Source: Tragulus kanchil (lineage: Eukaryota; Chordata; Mammalia; Artiodactyla; Tragulidae). From it: a stretch of 64,000 nucleotides of DNA. Made by a program: the position numbers and the translations under genes. The DNA lies in assembly GCA_022376925.1 (NCBI GenBank), contig JAIOJX010000025.1, forward strand, positions 140,389,301-140,453,300, given 5' to 3'. Positions 45,701 to 57,967 of the stretch are shown here, one piece after another (position 1 is the first letter of the stretch; every line of letters starts with the position of its first letter). Under the pieces are notes generated by a model that had not been told where the DNA came from, did not search any database, and saw only the letters and a list, made by a program, of their open reading frames with translations.

Positions 45701-47447
45701 AGTTGTTTGCTGTCAAATCGTGCTTAGTTTTCTATAAATAATCACAAATTCAGAATCCAGGGAGACTTTTCTCTGTTGGTATCAAGCATTTATTTACCAC
45801 TATTCTTCTTTGTAGGGTTTGAATTTCAAGTTTGGTTCGTTGTAGGTTATATGTATATGTCCGCTATTTGAGGAGACACTACACTGTTCTCAGCACTGGT
45901 GTCAGTGTCCCTCACATATCAGTTCAGATCCTGACATCTGACATTTGAATATGCTATGGATTTGGACCAAACTGAGGCAGGACCTAAGAAGTGTGGACCA
46001 CACTGGTAAAAGTAGGAATGGGTTAGAGTGAGGACTGGGGGGTGGATTTGGGAGATAGGATCTATGGTTCACAAAAGAAACTACAATTTGCATTTTGAGT
46101 CATTAATGATGCAGGAATGCTGAAAAATAATAGCTATGGCGTTTTGATTTCTGAAAATTTTTTCTAAGAAAGATCCCTTGAAAAAGTGACTGATTTTAAG
46201 GCTGCCTTACTATTCCACTTAACTTCAATTATTATGTTACCTGCCTGTTATTTAGAGAGAAAAATTTTCTTTCATAGTATGTCTGAATCTGATGTATTCC
46301 CACTGGGAAAAAAAATAGTAAAGCTACTCAAAATACTATTAAAAATGTATTGCAAGTAAGAGTTTTTTTTACAAATGACGAATATCCCCATATGTTTTCC
46401 TGTAGAAGCTTTATGTTTTATTTTTCACCTATAGAATTGTAATCTGTCTCAAATTACTTTTGTACATGATTTGAGATAAGGGTTGGTTTTATTTTTTTCC
46501 TTCATGAATATCTAGTGGACCAGCACAATTTTTTGAAAAGACTGGCCTTTCAGTCTGAACTGCAATCATACTTTGTTGTAAATCAAGTAACCATAAATGT
46601 GTGGGTCAGTTTCTAGATTTTTATATTCTGTTCCATTAGTTTCTTTGTGAACACATTTTTATTATAATTTTGTTCATATTTTATATCCATTGCCATATTT
46701 ATGATTTTGCATTCTTCAGTAAAGTAAGCCATTTATAATTTTGGAACCATTGGGTTGTAAAATTATTCTCTTTCTGAAAAAATGAGTTGTTTGCTGTCAA
46801 ATCGTGCTTAGTTTTCTATAAATAATCACAAATTCAGAATCCAGGGAGACTTTTCTCTGTTGGTATCAAGCATTTATTTACCACTATTCTTCTTTGTAGG
46901 GTTTGAATTTCAAGTTTGGTTCGTTGTAGGTTATATGTATATGTCCGCTATTTGAGGAGACACTACACTGTTCTCAGCACTGGTGTCAGTGTCCCTCACA
47001 TATCAGTTCAGATCCTGACATCTGACATTTGAATATGCTATGGATTTGGACCAAACTGAGGCAGGACCTAGAAGTGTGGACCACACTGGTAAAAGTAGGA
47101 ATGGGTTAGAGTGAGGACTGGGGGGTGGATTTGGGAGATAGGATCTATGGTTCACAAAAGAAACTACAATTTGCATTTTGAGTCATTAATGATGCAGGAA
47201 TGCTGAAAAATAATAGCTATGGCGTTTTGATTTCTGAAAATTTTTTCTAAGAAAGATCCCTTGAAAAAGTGACTGATTTTAAGGCTGCCTTACTATTCCA
47301 CTTAACTTCAATTATTATGTTACCTGCCTGTTATTTAGAGAGAAAAATTTTCTTTCATAGTATGTCTGAATCTGATGTATTCCCACTGGGAAAAAAAATA
47401 GTAAAGCTACTCAAAATACTATTAAAAATGTATTGCAAGTAAGAGCT
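45298..47447. repeat. Tandem direct duplication, period 1084 bp
   Basis: 45298-46364 recurs at 46382-47447. One 1-bp loss, 'cctaagaag' vs 'cctagaag'. The junction 46,365-46,381 is T-rich filler. Confidence 0.93.
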
Positions 47448-47714
47448 CTGTTTTCTTTACCCATTTTTTAAAAAAATGAAGATACAAGTTATTTGATGAT
47501 GGATTCAGTTTGCTTTGAGTAGTCTTTTATCACAGATTTCAAAGGGAGATTTCTTTGAAGCTCATCTTTACTGAAACATAAAAACACAAGTTGGTTAAAG
47601 TCGACAAGCTTGCTACAGTGACTTGGTCTGAAATATAGAAAGAAATAGGAGGCTTTGTCAATTGCAAAGAATAGATACAAAAGCCTGCCTCCTTCTTTTT
47701 ACTATAGGGTGTGT
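47448..47714. other. Unique sequence
   Basis: No feature recognised. Confidence 0.45.
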
Positions 47715-49942
47715 TGAACATTATATGTCTTGGCCCTGAGATAACATTAAAATCAATCAATTTCTTATTAAATTCAAAGAGTAGGTTTCAGTAGTATTGT
47801 GTTTAGCCTCCAAAGAGCATAACTGGGAGGTTAAATGTGAATCATAAAACTCTGCTCATCAATAAAAAGATTGAGTAGGTGGCAACAACAATGGCCAATA
47901 TGAGTTGATACGTGGTGGTCATTGATTCTGTATAATATTCAGAGGCTTTCTTTTTCGCATTCTTGTATCCAAAAAAAGAAAGAAAACACGACAGGATTTC
48001 ACTTAGCTTTTTGAATAAGTTGTGTGGGTTCTTAAAAAACAGAATTCAGCAGAATAGTTTTGGCTTCATAAAACAGATCATCATCATTGTTCTGAAGAGC
48101 ATAGTCACAGAACAACAACAACCGTGTACCAGTTGGCTTAGTAACTGACAGCCATTATCTTGGTTTAAAAACTCTAATAGGTTTTCAAAAATATAATTGG
48201 GAAGATTTCTTGTTATTTGTTTCAATATACTGTATTTTGTTTCCTTTGTAATTATGTTACTTTTGCCAAGTCAGCCTACTTTACATACTGAGGACAGACT
48301 TTTAATGCAATGAGTTTGATATGAATAGAGCAATTTTCCAAATATTTACTATCTTAGTTATGGAATATACTACTGAGAATATTGCTACCCTTCAAGCACC
48401 TGTTTTCAGGGAATATAGTTCCCTGAAACTATAGTTTCCTACAAGAACCTTCTGCTTCAGAACCTTTTAGTTCTGCTATCAGCACTGCTGGTTGAACAAA
48501 CCTGTATCACAGTAGTGTCAGATGGAATCTTGACTTTTAAAGAAAAAAATAATTTCTCTTCCTGGACAGGTAAGTTTTAACCTGTGTTAGGGAATCACAA
48601 GGGCTTCCCTAGTATCTCAGTGGTAAACAATCTGCCTGCAAAGCAGGAGACCTGGGTTCGATCCTTGGGTTGGGATGATCCCCTGGAAGAGGGCATGACA
48701 ACCCATTCCAGTATTCTTGCCTAGGGAATTCCATGGACTGGTGGACTACAGTCCATAGGGTCGCACAGAGTTGGGCATGACTGACTTGACTAAGCAACAG
48801 TATCAGCAGGGAATCACAGAAGACATTGTGAACATTATATGTCTTGGCCCTGAGATAACATTAAAATCAATCAATTTCTTATTAAATTCAAAGAGTAGGT
48901 TTCAGTAGTATTGTGTTTAGCCTCCAAAGAGCATAACTGGGAGGTTAAATGTGAATCATAAAACTCTGCTCATCAATAAAAAGATTGAGTAGGTGGCAAC
49001 AACAATGGCCAATATGAGTTGATACGTGGTGGTCATTGATTCTGTATAATATTCAGAGGCTTTCTTTTTCGCATTCTTGTATCCAAAAAAAGAAAGAAAA
49101 CACGACAGGATTTCACTTTGTTTTTTGAATAAGTTGTGTGGGTTCTTAAAAAACAGAATTCAGCAGAATAGTTTTGGCTTCATAAAACAGATCATCATCA
49201 TTGTTCTGAAGAGCATAGTCACAGAACAACAACAACCGTGTACCAGTTGGCTTAGTAACTGACAGCCATTATCTTGGTTTAAAAACTCTAATAGGTTTTC
49301 AAAAATATAATTGGGAAGATTTCTTGTTATTTGTTTCAATATACTGTATTTTGTTTCCTTTGTAATTATGTTACTTTTGCCAAGTCAGCCTACTTTACAT
49401 ACTGAGGACAGACTTTTAATGCAATGAGTTTGATATGAATAGAGCAATTTTCCAAATATTTACTATCTTAGTTATGGAATATACTACTGAGAATATTGCT
49501 ACCCTTCAAGCACCTGTTTTCAGGGAATATAGTTCCCTGAAACTATAGTTTCCTACAAGAACCTTCTGCTTCAGAACCTTTTAGTTCTGCTATCAGCACT
49601 GCTGGTTGAACAAACCTGTATCACAGTAGTGTCAGATGGAATCTTGACTTTTAAAGAAAAAAATAATTTCTCTTCCTGGACAGGTAAGTTTTAACCTGTG
49701 TTAGGGAATCACAAGGGCTTCCCTAGTATCTCAGTGGTAAACAATCTGCCTGCAAAGCAGGAGACCTGGGTTCGATCCTTGGGTTGGGATGATCCCCTGG
49801 AAGAGGGCATGACAACCCATTCCAGTATTCTTGCCTAGGGAATTCCATGGACTGGTGGACTACAGTCCATAGGGTCGCACAGAGTTGGGCATGACTGACT
49901 TGACTAAGCAACAGTATCAGCAGGGAATCACAGAAGACATTT
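47715..49942. repeat. Tandem direct duplication, period 1114 bp
   Basis: 47715-48828 recurs at 48829-49942. One small difference, 'cttagcttttt' vs 'ctttgtttttt'. The junction is clean. Confidence 0.94.
48590..48818 (+). mobile_element. Bov-tA SINE, sense, with TSD (copies at 49704-49932 and 50835-51063)
   Basis: Element 48600-48808; head 'gggcttccctagtatctcag', B box 'ggttcgatcc'. TSD GGGAATCACA at 48590-48599 and 48809-48818. All three copies share the TSD, so this is one insertion copied twice by the duplications. Confidence 0.9.
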
Positions 49943-51770
49943 ATCAGTCTTAGATTTAGCCAGTCGGGGTGCTCATAGAAGTCAGAAGGAACATTCAAAG
50001 TGTTAACTGACATGAATTAAAAGAAGGGGGACTAACATGACTAACATAGGCAGAATTAAGAGAAGGAAAAATGGGTGGCTAAGCATTCAGGTACCTACCA
50101 CAGTGGAAAGCCATGCCACTCCAGAGCCCACTGAGGTAAGGATAGAGAAACTGCCCACCAGAGACCAGTGACAGCTGAGGACTGGGAGACGGGCTGCCCC
50201 ATAGTAGTGCACACAGAATTGGGGAATAGCCAGTGTCACGATCATGGGTTGGGAGGACAGCAGCTGAGGTGTGTCAGAAAGCAGTACCTGATAGCTTTGT
50301 CGTCTTCTTCCCTCTGGGCAGCCTCCTATTGTTTGAAACCAGTAAAATGCCAGAGGGCAAGAGATACCAAGTCATGTTGTTCTGGGACAAAGATCAGGGC
50401 AAGGAATAGATCCAGAAGGATAAAAATAAATGCAGAATCTCCAACAGAGCCCACCCTATTTTTCCAACTAGCTTCATTTCCATTCTTCATTTAGATATAC
50501 AGGTGTGAAATGCCAGGGAAAAAAGTCCTCAAACATAAAGGAAACTTAAAAATCTTATTAGCTATATTATCACCTGGGAAGATGTTATTCTAGCTAGAAT
50601 TTCACCAGAAGTTTTAATTGTAATGTTATGAAGCATCCCTAAGCACCTGTTTTCAGGAATATAGTTCCCTGAAACTATAGTTTCCTACAAGAACCTTCTG
50701 CTTCAGAACCTTTTAGTTCTGCTATCAGCACTGCTGGTTGAACAAACCTGTATCACAGTAGTGTCAGATGGAATCTTGACTTTTAAAGAAAAAATAATTT
50801 CTCTTCCTGGACAGGTAAGTTTTAACCTGTGTTAGGGAATCACAAGGGCTTCCCTAGTATCTCAGTGGTAAACAATCTGCCTGCAAAGCAGGAGACCTGG
50901 GTTCGATCCTTGGGTTGGGATGATCCCCTGGAAGAGGGCATGACAACCCATTCCAGTATTCTTGCCTAGGGAATTCCATGGACTGGTGGACTACAGTCCA
51001 TAGGGTCGCACAGAGTTGGGCATGACTGACTTGACTAAGCAACAGTATCAGCAGGGAATCACAGAAGACATTTATCAGTCTTAGATTTAGCCAGTCGGGG
51101 TGCTCATAGAAGTCAGAAGGAACATTCAAAGTGTTAACTGACATGAATTAAAAGAAGGGGGACTAACATGACTAACATAGGCAGAATTAAGAGAAGGAAA
51201 AATGGGTGGCTAAGCATTCAGGTACCTACCACAGTGGAAAGCCATGCCACTCCAGAGCCCACTGAGGTAAGGATAGAGAAACTGCCCACCAGAGACCAGT
51301 GACAGCTGAGGACTGGGAGACGGGCTGCCCCATAGTAGTGCACACAGAATTGGGGAATAGCCAGTGTCACGATCATGGGTTGGGAGGACAGCAGCTGAGG
51401 TGTGTCAGAAAGCAGTACCTGATAGCTTTGTCGTCTTCTTCCCTCTGGGCAGCCTCCTATTGTTTGAAACCAGTAAAATGCCAGAGGGCAAGAGATACCA
51501 AGTCATGTTGTTCTGGGACAAAGATCAGGGCAAGGAATAGATCCAGAAGGATAAAAATAAATGCAGAATCTCCAACAGAGCCCACCCTATTTTTCCAACT
51601 AGCTTCATTTCCATTCTTCATTTAGATATACAGGTGTGAAATGCCAGGGAAAAAAGTCCTCAAACATAAAGGAAACTTAAAAATCTTATTAGCTATATTA
51701 TCACCTGGGAAGATGTTATTCTAGCTAGAATTTCACCAGAAGTTTTAATTGTAATGTTATGAAGCATCAG
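49508..51770. repeat. Tandem direct duplication, period 1131 bp (overlaps the previous one)
   Basis: 49508-50637 recurs at 50639-51767. Differences are run lengths: 'caggga' vs 'cagga', A7 vs A6. The clean junction has a few extra bases ('ccct'). Confidence 0.94.
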
Positions 51771-53855
51771 TGCCCTTCATAGAAAGTAAACATCAATATT
51801 AGGGATGGATGGAAAGGAGAAAAAAATGTTAATATAAAACATAGCTAATCATAGCATCCACTTCTGTAACTGATTATAGTGCTTAGGTTACAAGGCTTGT
51901 TGAAGTAACAGCTTCATTCTTTGACTACCAGTTTCATATTTCCTTTATTCCCCACCAACATCAAATGTGCAGTTCTTTTTCTTGATGGGGTGACCCAAAT
52001 CTTCACTCCCACAGAACCCAAGTCTCTAGTGGCCCTGACTGGATGATGGTGCCCCAATTTCCCATTGGCAATTACTAAAAGAATGGCTGTGATAACAGGT
52101 GCCCCGGCGAGTTGCCTGGTTTTCAAAATTCTCTTTGTACTACTAGTTGGAAGCAATCAAATTTCTCCTTGGAAACTGGATTAATTATTCAAATCAGTAC
52201 TCTGACCCCATTCTTTGCTGGTTGGTTCCTCAAAATGAGAAGCCCAAGATAGCCTGAGGTCCATCTCAGTTTCTATTTCAGTGGAATCAGAACCCCGTTC
52301 CCTCCTGGTATTTGGAAGCATCTGCTCTCTATTCACCCTGAGGTCACTCCAGTGCACTATTAGGTGTCATAGGAAGAAAGGCTCTTCTCACATCCACTCC
52401 TTCTTCCTTAGACCTGTGCATTCTATCTACAGAGGAGCTAACACTATTTATTGTCTACTGGCATGAAGCATATTCTGCATCCTATAAATAGCAGTCCAAT
52501 TTTATATGTGGTCTTTACTTACCAAGTGCCATTCTTGTGCCTTTGCTGGCTAATCCGCCACTTTTATCAACCAACTGCTCTTTGGGAGATGTGATTAGAC
52601 CATAGAACATGTTGAGAGGAGCACTTTGCTGTGTTTCTTTCACTGTAAAATGTGTCCCCTCAGCAAAAGTGATTTTTTTTTTTCAGAATACTAAGGTGAT
52701 GCATGAGGTGTTTTGTTAATCCCTGTATAGCAGTGCTGGTAGTTTTGCAGACATGAAAGAAAATCTTTTCACTGTAAAATGTGTCCAACCCTCAGGCCCG
52801 ATGTTATTCTAGCTAGAATTTCACCAGAAGTTTTAATTGTAATGTTATGAAGCATCAGTGCCCTTCATAGAAAGTAAACATCAATATTAGGGATGGATGG
52901 AAAGGAGAAAAAAATGTTAATATAAAACATAGCTAATCATAGCATCCACTTCTGTAACTGATTATAGTGCTTAGGTTACAAGGCTTGTTGAAGTAACAGC
53001 TTCATTCTTTGACTACCAGTTTCATATTTCCTTTATTCCCCACCAACATCAAATGTGCAGTTCTTTTTCTTGATGGGGTGACCCAAATCTTCACTCCCAC
53101 AGAACCCAAGTCTCTAGTGGCCCTGACTGGATGATGGTGCCCCAATTTCCCATTGGCAATTACTAAAAGAATGGCTGTGATAACAGGTGCCCGCGAGTTG
53201 CCTGGTTTTCAAAATTCTCTTTGTACTACTAGTTGGAAGCAATCAAATTTCTCCTTGGAAACTGGATTAATTATTCAAATCAGTACTCTGACCCCATTCT
53301 TTGCTGGTTGGTTCCTCAAAATGAGAAGCCCAAGATAGCCTGAGGTCCATCTCAGTTTCTATTTCAGTGGAATCAGAACCCCGTTCCCTCCTGGTATTTG
53401 GAAGCATCTGCTCTCTATTCACCCTGAGGTCACTCCAGTGCACTATTAGGTGTCATAGGAAGAAAGGCTCTTCTCACATCCACTCCTTCTTCCTTAGACC
53501 TGTGCATTCTATCTACAGAGGAGCTAACACTATTTATTGTCTACTGGCATGAAGCATATTCTGCATCCTATAAATAGCAGTCCAATTTTATATGTGGTCT
53601 TTACTTACCAAGTGCCATTCTTGTGCCTTTGCTGGCTAATCCGCCACTTTTATCAACCAACTGCTCTTTGGGAGATGTGATTAGACCATAGAACATGTTG
53701 AGAGGAGCACTTTGCTGTGTTTCTTTCACTGTAAAATGTGTCCCCTCAGCAAAAGTGATTTTTTTTTTTTTTTCAGAATACTAAGGTGATGCATGAGGTG
53801 TTTTGTTAATCCCTGTATAGCAGTGCTGGTAGTTTTGCAGACATGAAAGAAAATC
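51712..53855. repeat. Tandem direct duplication, period 1088 bp
   Basis: 51712-52765 recurs at 52800-53855. Differences: 'gccccggcgag' vs 'gcccgcgag' and a T-run of 11 vs 14. The junction 52,766-52,799 contains a noisy replica of 52,638-52,668 ('ttcactgtaaaatgtgtcc'). Confidence 0.93.
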
Positions 53856-55701
53856 TGTTTTTGGAATATGATGATATTCCCATGAGAACAGACTTTGTGA
53901 TAAAAAGGCTTCCAAGTAATCAACTTTCACGAGGTGAATGGATAGCTTCCCAGGAAACGGTCAGAGCTCAGAGCGGGCACCTAACATTTACTTCTGCTGT
54001 TGACATGATGGCTACTCAGCAGCTGTCGTGACCAGATCCGTCTTAGTGAAGGGAAGTCTATGTTGTCTGTGTTCCCGAGCCCATGCATAGCCTCCATCCA
54101 AGCTGCTATGACCACTTTGTAAATGGGCCCATTAAACGAGCAATTTAGCGGCCAAGGATAGAAGCTGACTTATGGCCACATAACAGGTCATTTTTTTTTT
54201 TTTCACTTGATTGGTGAATGCCTTCACTTCATTGGAGAGAATTTATGTGGTCCATGCATATTTTCACACTCTGGGCTCATTTTGAAATGTTTATTCACAG
54301 TCCTCGCTTCTGGATTCCCTGGTCACCTATTTTCTAATCTTGTTTTTTTCCCCAATACATGCCCAACAACTAACCTTTTATCTATTGAGAATGAATTAAT
54401 GTAGATTTTGCACTAGGTCATCCATCTCACATTCCAGTTCTCTGCCGTAAAGTGGACAAACAGACATACTGAGCAAAAATCCCTACCCTGGTTTTCAGGG
54501 TTTTACTTCTTTCTAGCTAGTGTCTTTAAACTTTGCATGAGAGAGCCGAAGTAAGTGTATGTTTAGCTCGCGTTGTGTCATGGTACCACTTACAGTCAGG
54601 CTTTGCATCTGATCCACAGTCATGTCTGCGCTCCAGTTATGTGAGAAAAACCTCAGAAAAGCTTTCTGTACTTGGAAAAGTAATTCCAAGCTTTGAGTTA
54701 ATTCATGTGTGTGTTTGGGTATCAGTTAGAAGCAACAAACATATTTAAAAATTTTACATCAGCAATGTCAACATAGCCACCAAATGCCACAGAAAATTGA
54801 TCTCCCAAAGCCTCTTTGCACTGCACTCCATCTTACAATGACAATTTGAATAACCATGGTGACACTTGCAGCCATGAAGTTCCAGTGTCCTGTTGTCCCC
54901 TAGCAAAGAGATAATCTGTCTGCTTATCCTATATGTGAGACATCAGTCTTAAAATTCAAATTTTAGAATTGATTTTCTGGGGATATTCCTGAAAAAAAAA
55001 AAATGCTTATATCAGCTATGATTGTGACAAAAAAAAAAAAAAATCATTGACATAGTCAAGGTTATCATTGAGTTATTTACCAAGTGAGGTTATTTACAAA
55101 GTGAGGGCAAGGTTACCCTTGTAACAGTAAGAAAAGATAAAATCCCTAGGAATTAGCAACAATGAGTGTGAAACAGTCACCAGGACTAGCTGTTAACAAG
55201 CCTTGTTTTAAGGGAGAGTAGGAAGCAGTGTTTGTGGAATTCACTGAGAGGAGACACTTGGCTGGCTGATAACCAAGTGGAGAGGACTCTGGCTGTTGTT
55301 AACATGCAGGCCAATGGTAAGAAGCAGTTGGGTGCCTTTCTAATCCCTTGTCTTGCTCTGATGCCCCACGTTGGTTTGGATGTACTTAGAAAATGGGAAA
55401 AGGGCCCTTGCTGATGCAGTCTGTAAAGTTCAGCAACCAAGGCACAGAGAAGGGTGGAGCATTCATTCCTCTGGAAGATTAACTGGAGATGATCCAGGAA
55501 AAAGCACAGATGAATTATGATTCTGACTAATAAATGGATTATTTTGCATTGGCATTAAAAAAAATTCTTTTAGTCACGAATCTATAATTTTGTTGATTAG
55601 AAAAATTACCCACAACTTCCTTTGGGGATGAGACACAGAAAAGCTTCCTGATTTACTGCCGGTCACTGCAGTGAGCATGGGGTCATGCCCTGCTCCAATC
55701 C
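53856..55701. other. Repeat-poor unique sequence with a CpG-containing patch
   Basis: The longest stretch in the right half without a recognised mobile element. Eight CpG dinucleotides fall in about 53,930-54,150, more than in the surrounding DNA. A 62-codon frame at 53,843-54,031 has no recognised domain. It lacks splice or codon evidence and I do not call it a gene. Confidence 0.5.
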
Positions 55702-56087
55702 TGTGTTACTTTGCTAGGGCTGCTGTAAGTAAGTGCAATCAACTGAGTCGCTTAAACAACAATTTATTGTATCACAGTTATGGAGGCCACAAATCCAAGA
55801 TCAGTGTGATCAGTGTGTTATCAGGGTTGTTACTTTCTGAGAACTGTAAGGAAGAATTTCTTCTTTCTTCATGTTTCTCCTCTTCCATGGTGGTTAACTG
55901 GAACTCATTGGTGTTCCTTGGCATATAGAAGCATCACCCTAGTTTCTGCCTTCACAAAGTGTTCTTAATGTTTCTGTGTCTGTGTCCAAATTTCTCCTCT
56001 TTATAAGGATACTAGGTATATTAGATTAGGGGCCTACCCTACTCCAGAATAATTCTATCATAATTAACTACATCTATAATAGCTATA

Positions 56088-56611
56088 ATAACTATCAAGA
56101 CTTCCCTGGTGACTTAGATGGTAAAAAATCCACCTGCAGTGCAGGAGACCTGGGTTCAATCCCCGGGTTGGGAAGATCCCCTGGAGAAGGGAATGGCAAC
56201 CTACGCTAGTATACTTTATTTTATTTTTTATTTTTGGCCTCTTTTTATTGATTTTGTATTTATTTATTTTCATCCATCTTTGTTCTTTGGCCTGTGTGGG
56301 CCTCCCATTGCAGTGGCCTCTCTTGTTGCAGAGCACTGGCTCTGGGCGCATGCTCTCCAGAGCACTGGCTCATAATTGGACACACTGGTCCAGCCACTCT
56401 GCGGCATGTGGGCTCTTCCTGAGTCAGGGTTTGAACCAGTGCCCTTTGCACTGCAAGGTGGACTCTTTACCCACTGGACCACCAGGAAGCTCCACTCTGG
56501 TATTCTTGCCTGGAGAATTCCATGGACAGAGGAGCCTGGTGGGCCACATTCCATAAGGTTGCAAAGAGTTGAACATGACTGAGTGGCTGATACTTTCCCT
56601 TTCATAACTAT
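56088..56611 (+). mobile_element. Bov-tA SINE, sense, in the LTR, itself split by a CHR SINE (copy at 57177-57701)
   Basis: Element 56096-56603; TSD ATAACTAT at 56088-56095 and 56604-56611. Its body is broken at about 56,213 and resumes at 56,492 ('ccactctggtattcttgcc'). Confidence 0.88.
56214..56491 (-). mobile_element. CHR-type SINE, antisense, nested in Bov-tA (copy at 57303-57581)
   Basis: Antisense A/T-rich tail, inverted-repeat body, reversed head 'ggaccaccaggaagct'. The Bov-tA sequence on either side, 'ctacgctagtatact' and 'ccactctggtattct', matches at 11 of 15 positions and is probably the decayed TSD. Confidence 0.85.
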
Positions 56612-57967
56612 TTCCAAATAAAGTCACATTCTGAGGTATACTCTGGGTTAAGACTTCAGCATATGAAGTTTAGAATGCAGGCACAAATCAACCCATAAAA
56701 AATCCTAATATTTGATAATGCATGGGCCAGAGTAGATACCAATAAATACATATCTTTGAATAAATGTATGAGTAGGAACAATAGAATGAGAACACATTTA
56801 TTTGTTTTTAAAATTTGGGGAGTGTTAAATCCTATGCCCTATCTACTAATCTGCATCTGCTTCTCTTGAAAACTAGTCATTTAAGAAACTGGAATTTGTA
56901 TCAAGATTTTCTATTTGCCCCTGAAGATTAACTAGAGATATAAGAACTGTGTGCTGCATTGGGTAACAGAGCCTTCTACTCCATTTCTACCTCTGGCAGT
57001 GTCCATTTAGCCATTTAACTGAGAATTTGATTCTAAGGAAAAAACCTGTCTAGTCAGTGCTATTTTCTCTGTGTCCAAATTTCTCCTCTTTATAAGGATA
57101 CTAGGTATATTAGATTAGGGGCCTACCCTACTCCAGAATAATTCTATCATAATTAACTACATCTATAATAGCTATAATAACTATCAAGACTTCCCTGGTG
57201 ACTTAGATGGTAAAAAATCCACCTGCAGTGCAGGAGACCTGGGTTCAATCCCCGGGTTGGGAAGATCCCCTGGAGAAGGGAATGGCAACCTACGCTAGTA
57301 TACTTTATTTTATTTTTTATTTTTGGCCTCTTTTTATTGATTTTGTATTTATTTATTTTCATCCATCTTTGTTCTTTGGCCTGTGTGGGCCTCCCATTGC
57401 AGTGGCCTCTCTTGTTGCAGAGCACTGGCTCTGGGCGCATGCTCTCCAGAGCACTGGCTCATAATTGGACACACTGGTCCAGCCACTCTGCGGCATGTGG
57501 GCTCTTCCTGAGTCAGGGTTTGAACCAGTGCCCTTTGCACTGCAAGGTGGACTCTTTACCCACTGGACCACCAGGGAAGCTCCACTCTGGTATTCTTGCC
57601 TGGAGAATTCCATGGACAGAGGAGCCTGGTGGGCCACATTCCATAAGGTTGCAAAGAGTTGAACATGACTGAGTGGCTGATACTTTCCCTTTCATAACTA
57701 TTTCCAAATAAAGTCACATTCTGAGGTATACTCTGGGTTAAGACTTCAGCATATGAAGTTTAGAATGCAGGCACAAATCAACCCATAAAAAATCCTAATA
57801 TTTGATAATGCATGGGCCAGAGTAGATACCAATAAATACATATCTTTGAATAAATGTATGAGTAGGAACAATAGAATGAGAACACATTTATTTGTTTTTA
57901 AAATTTGGGGAGTGTTAAATCCTATGCCCTATCTACTAATCTGCATCTGCTTCTCTTGAAAACTAGT

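Larger units (their letters stand above)
55702..56700 (-). mobile_element. MaLR-like LTR, antisense, with nested SINEs
   Basis: 'tgtgttactttgctagggctgctg', 'cttaaacaacaatttattg', 'ccaaatttctcctctttataag', 'ggggcctaccctac' to 56,087, then after the SINEs 'aaagtcacattctgaggtat' and 'caaatcaacccataa'. This is the order of MLT/MST LTRs read backwards. Partly repeated at 56,791+ by duplication (57,069-57,790). Confidence 0.65.

Noticed and set aside
53843..54031. 62-codon plus-strand frame in the CpG patch
   Set aside because: No homology recognised, no splice signals or promoter, and the first copy of its start is interrupted at the duplication junction. Kept only as part of the CpG-patch observation.
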